From: Chloroflexota bacterium
GTDB taxonomy: Bacteria; Chloroflexota; UBA5177; JANWHV01
Assembly: GCA_025450375.1 (NCBI GenBank)
Contig: JANWHO010000042.1
Span: 1 to 12,041, forward strand
Reading direction: 5' to 3'
DNA length: 12,041 bases
In this document: positions 1 through 5,417 of the stretch, in pieces
Layout: each line of letters opens with the position of its first letter
How positions within the stretch are numbered: position 1 is the stretch's first letter
The notes under the pieces: generated by a model
Database searches by the model: none
The model's input: the letters and a program-made list of their open reading frames with translations, nothing else
Told to the model about the DNA's origin: nothing
Program-made: the position numbers and the translations under genes

Positions 1-310
1 ACAGTGGCATAGCCACATTACCACTGCCGCCGGCAACAAGCGGCTTATCACTATCTGGACACACTCCAATGGGCCATTGCGTGTGCTCTTTGCCCGCGCG
101 GCGGGCGCCATCTACCGTCCAGAGCAAGTGCGCGAACGACATGCCAATCTGCTCGAGATCCTGCGCACCGAGGAACCAGTGACCATTGAACACGCTATTC
201 GAGAGCATTATCTGTCCTCGGCGCGCCTCCTCGCGGCCCATGCGGTTCAGGATGGCAATCAGGCGGCAAGTTCGGGGGAGGCGCGAATGCCAGCACCACC
301 TTACACATGA
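1..310 (+). CDS. GntR-family transcriptional regulator, FadR/FCD subfamily, C-terminal part only
   Basis: The reading frame is open from base 2 to the TGA at 308-310, giving 102 residues without a start, so the gene is cut by the window edge. The visible part matches the end of an FCD effector-binding domain: a WHSHI stretch followed by AAGN-x-RL, then RERHANLLEIL and later AIREHYLSSARLL. Fragment residues His3, His47 and His69 fall where FCD domains place their metal-binding histidines. The N-terminal winged helix that would define GntR is outside the window, so the family is inferred from the FCD pattern. FCD regulators bind small carboxylate-type effectors and often control neighbouring uptake operons. 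This gene lies directly upstream of and co-directional with a peptide transporter, which makes that operon the obvious candidate target. The last 20 or so residues after the final helix look like an unstructured tail. Confidence 0.8.
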   Translation, partial: QWHSHITTAAGNKRLITIWTHSNGPLRVLFARAAGAIYRPEQVRERHANLLEILRTEEPVTIEHAIREHYLSSARLLAAHAVQDGNQAASSGEARMPAPPYT

Positions 311-311
311 T

Positions 312-331
312 GAACCGGAGCCCACCGGTTC
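312..331. promoter_or_regulatory. Inverted repeat just after the regulator gene
   Basis: GAACCGG (312-318) and CCGGTTC (325-331) form a perfect 7 bp dyad with a 6 nt spacer, starting 2 nt after the regulator stop codon. There is no T-run after it, so it is a poor intrinsic terminator. The CACCGGT in its right half (323-329) recurs at 389-395, inside a second smaller dyad (ACCGG 390-394, CCGGT 399-403). Two related dyads in the gap between a GntR regulator and a transporter operon could be operator sites; this is inference. Confidence 0.35.
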
Positions 332-427
332 CAGGCATGGGCGGCCCTACTATGGATCAACCGTGAAAGACAGAAAACCTCGATACAACACCGGTATTCC
401 GGTAAGGAGAACGCCTTCGCTCTCAAC

Positions 428-439
428 CGATGCGCATCG
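428..439. promoter_or_regulatory. 12 bp perfect palindrome upstream of the transporter operon
   Basis: CGATGCGCATCG is a perfect 12 bp palindrome ending 78 nt before the chosen start codon of the solute-binding protein. It lies in the 207 nt gap between the regulator (stop 310) and the binding protein (start 518), together with the dyads at 312-331 and 390-403. A palindrome in this place is a reasonable candidate operator, possibly for the GntR-type regulator next door. I could not find a convincing -35/-10 pair in the gap, so no promoter is called. The rest of the gap shows no gene. Confidence 0.35.
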
Positions 440-517
440 TGACCAAAAATGCCTGATTCGCAGTCCGAAATAGCGGGCTGGGATCCCATGACCCTCTGTT
501 CCGAAGGGAGATCACCT

Positions 518-2125
518 ATGCCTCGCCTTTTGCACCACGGTCGCCGTAGCCTCATTGCCCTAACCCTTATCGCGGTAGGCTGTACCCCGTGGGCGGCATC
601 CCGCCCGACGCACGCGGCCACAGGCCCATCCGTGATGACGATTGGGCTCAGTGAAGAGCCCGACTCTCTTGATCCGCAAAAGAGTGACACGGCTGTCAGC
701 GACATTATTCTGCGCTATGTGGGCGATCCCCTGGTGCGGCTCGCGCCGTCCGGGAAATACGTGCCAGGTATCGCCACGACGTGGTCAATCTCACCAAACG
801 GCCTCCTGTATCAGTTCACGTTGCGCCATGACGTGACCTTCCAGGACGGTACGCCGCTCACGGCGGCCGATGTCGTCAAGACGTTCCAGCGCGCGCTCAA
901 CCCGGCGACCAAATCGCCGGTCGCCGGTAGTTCGTTAGGTGGCGTGACCTCGGTGAAGCAGACCGGCCCTTACAGTCTTGCGATCCGGCTCAGCCATCCC
1001 TACGCCTTCTTCTTGCACAATCTCAGCGATGGCGGGCGCCTGATGGCTTTGAGCCCCACCGCGTTGAGCAAAGAGGGTAGCTCCTTTGGCCGGCGCCCAG
1101 TCAGTACCGGTCCCTGGATGGTCTCAAGCTGGACCACCGGCACCCAGATCACCCTGGTGAAGAACCCGAGTTACCATTGGGGGCCGTCCTATACCCAGTC
1201 TGGTCCTGTACACATTGACAAGCTGGTCTTCCGCATTATCGTGGACGAAGCAACCCAATCCGCTGCTTTCCAGTCCGGCGAGCTCGATGAATTGGTACTG
1301 CCATCCACCTCGGAGCGTCGCATCCAGGCGATGGGGAAGTACCAGATCGTGAAATTCCTGCACCAGGGCGTGGACTTCATTGAGATGAACGTTCTCAAGG
1401 CGCCGTTCAACGACATCCGCGTACGCCAGGCCATGAACTATGCGATTAACAAGAATCCCGTGGTGCAGATCGCCCTCAATGGCCTCGGTGTACCCGCCTA
1501 TGGCACCCTACCGCCCAGCATCGCCGGCTACTGGCCGGGCATCACCACCTATCGCTATAGCTTCGACTCGAAAAAGGCGCTGGCCCTGTTCGCGCAAGCC
1601 GGCTGGGTACAAAAGAACGGCGTGCTGGAGAAAAACGGGCAGCCTTTCACATTCACCGTCTTCACCTGGTCCGCGGATGCCATCAAGCGCGCCGCCGAGG
1701 TAGTTCAGTCCGAGCTGAAGACGCTAGGCATCCAGATGAACATCCAGAACTATGATTTTGGCACCCTGCTTTCCAAGGCGGCGGCTGGAGACCAGCAAGC
1801 CAACTTCCTGGGCTATACGTATAGCACGGCGGACATCGAGTACATCTGGTTCGACACGGCCAATATCGGCACCGGTCTGGCGAACAGCCACGACCATGAT
1901 CCGCACATCGACGTGCTGATCGCCAAGATGCGTTCGGCGGTCGACGTGGCCGCGCAGACCGCCGCGATCGCCGAATTGCAACGGTACCTGGCTGATCAGG
2001 CACTGTGGATTCCCCTTTGGACCGGGTACGACTACATCGCGTTCCAACCTCGGGTACACGGGGCAATCTTCGACAACCTGGGCGTAAGCGACGTGATCCT
2101 CAATAACGCGACGGTCACATCCTAG
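518..2125 (+). CDS. ABC transporter substrate-binding protein, family 5 (peptide/nickel type, DppA/OppA-like)
   Basis: This is the extracytoplasmic binding component of a peptide-type ABC importer (535 aa, usual for the family). ATG 518 is chosen because AAGGGAG (504-510) lies 7 nt upstream and because translation from here starts directly with a basic then hydrophobic signal peptide. The frame is open back to ATG 449, but that would put 23 unlikely residues in front of the signal. The segment LIAVGC ending at Cys22 fits a loose lipobox, so the protein may be a lipoprotein; a signal peptidase I site near residue 33 is an alternative. The family core is clear: EEPDSLDPQ near residue 47, and the A-T-W-S ... 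LYQFTLR ... VTFQDGTPLTAADV signature at about 86-119. It heads the transporter operon, and two permease genes follow. The substrate is probably oligopeptides, as judged from the downstream peptidases; nickel, sugars or opines cannot be excluded by sequence alone. Confidence 0.93.
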   Translation: MPRLLHHGRRSLIALTLIAVGCTPWAASRPTHAATGPSVMTIGLSEEPDSLDPQKSDTAVSDIILRYVGDPLVRLAPSGKYVPGIATTWSISPNGLLYQFTLRHDVTFQDGTPLTAADVVKTFQRALNPATKSPVAGSSLGGVTSVKQTGPYSLAIRLSHPYAFFLHNLSDGGRLMALSPTALSKEGSSFGRRPVSTGPWMVSSWTTGTQITLVKNPSYHWGPSYTQSGPVHIDKLVFRIIVDEATQSAAFQSGELDELVLPSTSERRIQAMGKYQIVKFLHQGVDFIEMNVLKAPFNDIRVRQAMNYAINKNPVVQIALNGLGVPAYGTLPPSIAGYWPGITTYRYSFDSKKALALFAQAGWVQKNGVLEKNGQPFTFTVFTWSADAIKRAAEVVQSELKTLGIQMNIQNYDFGTLLSKAAAGDQQANFLGYTYSTADIEYIWFDTANIGTGLANSHDHDPHIDVLIAKMRSAVDVAAQTAAIAELQRYLADQALWIPLWTGYDYIAFQPRVHGAIFDNLGVSDVILNNATVTS

Positions 2126-2189
2126 GAGGGGCGGTTCGGTGAGTCTAGAGGCCGCAAGGGGTGCGCCCGGCAACTCCGCGCGGCCTTGA
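2124..2189 (+). other. Candidate 16-codon leader/coupling mini-ORF after the binding protein
   Basis: AGGAGGGG (2124-2131) is a near-ideal SD that overlaps the TAG stop of the binding protein, and GTG at 2139 lies 7 nt after it. The frame runs for 16 codons (MSLEAARGARPGNSARP-type sequence, rich in Ala and Arg) to TGA 2187-2189. It spans the first pairing arm (2149-2155) and ends inside the second (2180-2187) of a possible attenuator. The ORF is in the same frame as the downstream permease, but in-frame stops at 2187 and 2259 and beyond separate them. It could be a leader peptide, a coupling device, or the leftover translation start of the permease. The peptide is not recognisable as a family, and no translation evidence is available. 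Confidence 0.35.
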
Positions 2190-2236
2190 TGGGAGAACCG
2201 GATCCAAAAAGGCCGCCTGCCTATGCACCAGGCCTT
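2149..2236 (+). promoter_or_regulatory. Candidate attenuator-like set of four mutually exclusive RNA arms
   Basis: Four arms lie in order: AGGCCGC (2149-2155), GCGGCCTT (2180-2187), AAGGCCGC (2209-2216) and GGCCTT (2231-2236). Arm 1 pairs with arm 2 over 7 bp, arm 2 with arm 3 over 8 bp (the longest, perfect), and arm 3 with arm 4 over 6 bp. This 1:2, 2:3, 3:4 layout is that of transcription attenuators and ribosome-controlled switches. It sits between the binding-protein gene and the first permease, where many ABC importer operons lower expression of the membrane components. No U-run follows arm 4, so classic intrinsic termination is not evident. The pairing is seen directly; the switching role is inference. 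Confidence 0.35.
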
Positions 2237-2244
2237 GAAAGGGG

Positions 2245-2275
2245 ACTTCCGGCGCACGTAGCGCGTGCCGGAAGT
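2245..2275 (+). promoter_or_regulatory. Intercistronic stem-loop between binding protein and permease
   Basis: ACTTCCGGC (2245-2253) and GCCGGAAGT (2267-2275) form a perfect 9 bp stem around a 13 nt loop that may extend by a G-U and a C-G pair. There is no following T-run. Stem-loops after the binding-protein gene are known in importer operons such as malE-malF, where they protect the upstream message and reduce downstream expression. That role is a plausible inference here. The rest of the 2126-2390 gap, up to the permease start, shows no recognisable gene. Confidence 0.45.
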
Positions 2276-2390
2276 GGCCCGCCAAAAACGGATCGTGGTT
2301 AAAGACTGAGCGCGCTCTTCCGTGGCTTGATTGGTGAACTCCACCAGGCCGCGGGCGTTCTGGTCCCATCCACGACGAGAGTTGGGTACT

Positions 2391-3311
2391 GTGCTAACGT
2401 TCATCGTACGACGTGTGCTGCTCCTGGTGCCAATCTTGTTCGGTGTCTCGATTGTCACATTCTTGATGGTTCACCTGGTTCCCGGTGATCCGATACAGAT
2501 TATGTTCGGGCATAGCGCGTCGGGAGCTAATCTTCAGGTTCTACGTCACGAGTATGGACTTGATGATCCGCTGCCCCTTCAATATCTGCGCTTCATGGGC
2601 AATCTGCTGCATGGAAACCTGGGTACGTCGATTCACAGTAGCCGCGCCGTGATAAGTGAGATCAGCGATCGCTTCCCAGCGACCCTGGAGTTGACGGCAG
2701 CCGCGATGATGCTGGCAATCCTGCTTGGGGTCAGCGCGGGCGTCCTGGCCGCTGGAAGTCGCTCGCGCCGACTCGACGGCCTCCTGATGCTCGGGGCGAC
2801 CCTCGGCTTTTCGTTGCCCTCGTTTTTCGTGGGGCTGCTGCTCATTTACTTTTTCGCTTTGCAGTTGGGCTGGTTTCCCGTGCTGGGCTCCGTTACCTTG
2901 CAGGGATTGATCCTCCCCGCCGTCACCCTGGCCTTGCCTGGCGCCTCCGTCCTTGCGCGTGTGACCCGCTCCGGCTTGGTCGACGTGCTAGGTCAGGACT
3001 ATATTCGGACGGCGCGCGCGAAAGGACTCAGTTGGCCACGCGTCGTTGTTTATCACGCGGTGCGCAACGGTCTTATCGTGGTACTGACCATCGTGGGACT
3101 ACAGTTCGGAAGTTTGATGGCCGGCTCGGTCATCGTGGAGACCGTGTTCGCACGACCCGGCCTGGGCAGCCTTGTAGTGCAAGCTATCCAGGAACGTGAC
3201 TATCCGGTGATCCAAGGTGTCGTCCTGGTGTTTGCTTCATTCTACGTGCTGATAAACCTTGTGGTCGATATCCTCTACGGCCTGATCAATCCACGCATTC
3301 GCGTCTCGTAA
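2391..3311 (+). CDS. ABC transporter permease, DppB/OppB-like (first membrane subunit)
   Basis: This is an integral membrane subunit of a peptide-type ABC importer. GTG 2391 is chosen because it gives the canonical N-terminus of the family, MLTFIVRRVLLLVPILFGVS, and a 306 aa product; a TTG at 2331 would add 20 residues with no membrane character. Visible hallmarks are the first membrane helix followed by HLVPGDP (28-34), the YGLDDPLPLQYLRF stretch before the next periplasmic turn, and the cytoplasmic ATPase-docking loop DYIRTARAKGLSWPRVV at about 203-219. VIVETVFARPGLG follows near 247, and the terminal PRIR signature is at 301-304. The SD is weak (GAGAG about 10 nt upstream), unlike the other genes of the operon, and the gene follows a 265 nt structured gap. 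It is 13 nt from the second permease, with which it should form a heterodimer. Confidence 0.93.
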   Translation: MLTFIVRRVLLLVPILFGVSIVTFLMVHLVPGDPIQIMFGHSASGANLQVLRHEYGLDDPLPLQYLRFMGNLLHGNLGTSIHSSRAVISEISDRFPATLELTAAAMMLAILLGVSAGVLAAGSRSRRLDGLLMLGATLGFSLPSFFVGLLLIYFFALQLGWFPVLGSVTLQGLILPAVTLALPGASVLARVTRSGLVDVLGQDYIRTARAKGLSWPRVVVYHAVRNGLIVVLTIVGLQFGSLMAGSVIVETVFARPGLGSLVVQAIQERDYPVIQGVVLVFASFYVLINLVVDILYGLINPRIRVS

Positions 3312-3324
3312 GCTAGGGGGTCTT

Positions 3325-4212
3325 ATGCAGCAGCAAACGGAGCTTGAACCAGGCATGGCAGGCGACGAGGCGCCGCGGCGGTTGCGCGGGCAGCTATCGC
3401 GGCGCATACTTGGCCGACCTCTCACCGTTGCCGGTATGGTGATTGTCCTCCTGTTCCTGGCTATGGCGTTGATCGGTATCTTCGTGACTCCTCAACCGCC
3501 TGATACCCTGAATTATTCGGCCGTGCTCGCCCCACCATCGTCCAGCTATCCCTTTGGCACTGACGACCTTGGCCGCGATATCCTGAGCCGAATCATTGCG
3601 GGCGCGCACATCTCCCTGATGGTGGGGGTGGTCTCCATCGGCATGGCAATGGCCTGCGGTATCGTATTGGGCCTCTTGGCGGGGTATCTGGGGAGTTGGG
3701 TCGATCAGACCATTATGCGCTTAATGGACATAATGTTGGCTTTTCCCGATATTCTCCTGGCTATCGTAATCATAGCCATCCTGGGTCCAGGGCTGTTTAA
3801 CGTCATCATCGCGGTAGGTATCGGCGCGGTCCCCGTGTATACCCGCACCGTCCGGGCCGCCGTGCTCGGGGTTCGGGAACAGGAATTCGTGGAAGCAGCC
3901 CGCGCCCTCGGCGTGGCACCCTGGCGGATTATGCGGGTGCATATTCTGCGAAACATCATGGCACCGATCATTGTCCTCGCCACGCTGGGGGTAGGACTGG
4001 CCATCCTCATCGCGGCCGGCTTGAGTTTCATAGGCCTTGGCGCCCAGCCGCCCACGCCTGAGTGGGGCGATATGCTCAACGAGGCACAGACCTATCTGCA
4101 ACAGGCCTGGTGGATGGCGGTGTTTCCCGGTACGGCGATCACCCTCACGGTGATTGGGCTCAATCTGCTGGGCGACGGCCTGCGCGAACTACTCGATCCG
4201 ACAACCGGGTGA
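3325..4212 (+). CDS. ABC transporter permease, DppC/OppC-like (second membrane subunit)
   Basis: This 295 aa protein is the partner permease of the peptide-type importer. ATG 3325 has AGGGGG at 3315-3320 just upstream and lies 13 nt after the first permease, so the two are probably cotranscribed. An N-terminal cytoplasmic tail of about 32 residues leads to the first membrane helix (about 33-54). It is followed by the family marker PFGTDDLGRDILSR (76-89) in the periplasmic loop. The cytoplasmic coupling loop is FVEAARALGVAPWRIMRVHI (188-207), which docks on an ATPase. The conserved GLSFIGLGAQPPTPEWG (232-248) and the end LGDGLRELLDP are typical of DppC. The next gene is not an ATP-binding subunit as would be usual, but a serine hydrolase after a 244 nt gap. 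Confidence 0.93.
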   Translation: MQQQTELEPGMAGDEAPRRLRGQLSRRILGRPLTVAGMVIVLLFLAMALIGIFVTPQPPDTLNYSAVLAPPSSSYPFGTDDLGRDILSRIIAGAHISLMVGVVSIGMAMACGIVLGLLAGYLGSWVDQTIMRLMDIMLAFPDILLAIVIIAILGPGLFNVIIAVGIGAVPVYTRTVRAAVLGVREQEFVEAARALGVAPWRIMRVHILRNIMAPIIVLATLGVGLAILIAAGLSFIGLGAQPPTPEWGDMLNEAQTYLQQAWWMAVFPGTAITLTVIGLNLLGDGLRELLDPTTG

Positions 4213-4456
4213 GGGTTTGGATAGGTTCGGGAGAGCCCCATGTCTCGCCCGAGGCACTGCCCGCGGCCTTTGAGTGGCCCGCGCCCATGGCGCGTAAGTC
4301 GTGGCCGGCCAGTGTTTCTACAGCCGGCGTGCTTTGCGGGACGCGAACCACCGATCACGTCCGGCTGGGGACGGGGTGACCAAGCTCGCGGGGAGGGGTA
4401 CCACTTCACCCCAGGCCGCTTGATTATCCACAAGGTTCATAGATTGAGAGAGCAAT
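4213..4456 (+). promoter_or_regulatory. 244 nt gap with three stem-loops between permease and serine hydrolase
   Basis: No convincing gene lies here, but there is structure. TCGGG (4227-4231) pairs with CCCGA (4248-4252), extended by GAG/CTC inside, 14 nt after the permease stop. AGCCGGCGTG (4322-4331) pairs with CACG-T-CCGGCT (4356-4366) through 10 bp with a single bulged T. GGGGTGA (4373-4379) pairs with TCACCCC (4406-4412), and GGGGT at 4395-4399 competes for the same right arm. None is followed by a T-run. They could stabilise the upstream message, dampen readthrough, or precede a promoter for the hydrolase genes. I see no clear promoter hexamers. Confidence 0.4.
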
Positions 4457-5347
4457 ATGGCAGGCCACGTACAGGAAGAGTTAGAGGCTCTACGGCAACG
4501 CATCGCCTCGGTCGCGGAGGATTTACCCGGTAGGCTTGGGGTACTCGTGCGCTACCTAGATGACGACCTGGAAGTCGCCTTCGCGGCGGACGACCTGTTC
4601 CCCACCGCAAGCGTGATAAAGGTTCCGATCATGGTGGAGGTTTACCGTCAAGCCGCCGCGGGACTGCTGGCGCTTGATGATCCTATCCCCGTGCTGGCCG
4701 AGGAACGAACCGATGGTTCAGGCATCCTCAAATACCTTCACGCTGACCTCCAGCTGACCATTGCCGATGCCGTCGAATTGATGATTATAGTGAGCGACAA
4801 CACTGCTACCAACCTCCTCCTCCGACGGGTGGGCATTGATGCGGTGAACAGCACCATGGACAATCTTGGTTTCTCCCGGACGCGGACGGCGGGGCCTATC
4901 CGTACGGCGAACAGGGAAGTCGAACTCTCGCGGATGTCCCGGACGACGCCGAGAGAGATGGGCAATCTCCTTGCCCTGGTGGCGACGGGCAGGGCGGTCA
5001 GCGCCGAGGCGTCGGCCGCGATGATCGAGACTCTGGAGCATCAGATCCATAGTGATATGCTGCCGCGCTACCTGCCTTTTACCTACTACCCAGAGCGCCT
5101 CGGCTTGCCGGAGATGCCCGTCCGAATCGCGCATAAGACGGGTGGACTGAGCGGCGTACGCAATGACGTGGGGATTCTTCGGGCTCGAACTTCAGCCGGA
5201 ATGCGGACCATGGTCGTCAGCGCCTTTACCGCCGGTGTCGCCGATGAGGAGTTGTGGACCGCGGAAAACATTGGCGCGCGCGCCGTCGCCGAGGTCGGCC
5301 GCCTGGCCTACGATACCCTGATGCGCCTTCCAATCTACTCCCCATGA
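4457..5347 (+). CDS. Class A beta-lactamase-like serine hydrolase, apparently cytoplasmic
   Basis: The 296 aa protein has the penicillin-recognising serine hydrolase motifs in order: SVIK (Ser52 nucleophile, Lys55), SDN (113-115) and KTG (227-229). ATG 4457 has GAGAGA at 4446-4451. The N-terminus is a charged helix without a signal peptide, so the enzyme should stay in the cytoplasm, unlike true secreted beta-lactamases. The omega-loop region reads E154-V-E-L-S158, so a Glu166 equivalent may be kept. Asn170 is replaced by Ser, and the stretch to TTP is about six residues shorter than in TEM-type enzymes. Family members of this kind are annotated only as serine hydrolases; they could act on peptides, D-amino acid amides or beta-lactams. 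Lying between a peptide importer and an S9 peptidase, 70 nt upstream of the latter, it more likely takes part in cleaving imported peptides or cell-wall fragments. Beta-lactam resistance should not be assumed. Confidence 0.85.
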   Translation: MAGHVQEELEALRQRIASVAEDLPGRLGVLVRYLDDDLEVAFAADDLFPTASVIKVPIMVEVYRQAAAGLLALDDPIPVLAEERTDGSGILKYLHADLQLTIADAVELMIIVSDNTATNLLLRRVGIDAVNSTMDNLGFSRTRTAGPIRTANREVELSRMSRTTPREMGNLLALVATGRAVSAEASAAMIETLEHQIHSDMLPRYLPFTYYPERLGLPEMPVRIAHKTGGLSGVRNDVGILRARTSAGMRTMVVSAFTAGVADEELWTAENIGARAVAEVGRLAYDTLMRLPIYSP

Positions 5348-5417
5348 CCCGTGCGGAGCGGTAAAAATTCTCATTCCACGGTGAATCCGAACAGCCAGAA
5401 AACGAGGAGGTGTACTC

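Noticed and set aside
449..517. Upstream ATG as the start of the binding protein.
   Set aside because: It lacks an SD and would place 23 polar residues ahead of a signal peptide; ATG 518 has AAGGGAG at the right distance.
301..705. Minus-strand 134-codon frame across the regulator/transporter gap.
   Set aside because: It overlaps the signal peptide region of the binding protein, has no SD worth noting and no recognisable domain.
1724..2458. Minus-strand open frame across the binding-protein/permease gap, considered as a transposase remnant.
   Set aside because: Most of it is antisense to the binding-protein gene, and the part in the gap has no recognisable transposase motif such as DDE.
4240..4533. 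ATG with GGGAG six nt upstream opening a 97-codon frame after the second permease.
   Set aside because: The product is Arg/Pro/Gly-rich low-complexity sequence with no domain, overlaps the well-supported hydrolase gene by 77 nt, and its start lies in a hairpin loop. It is most likely a GC-rich chance frame.
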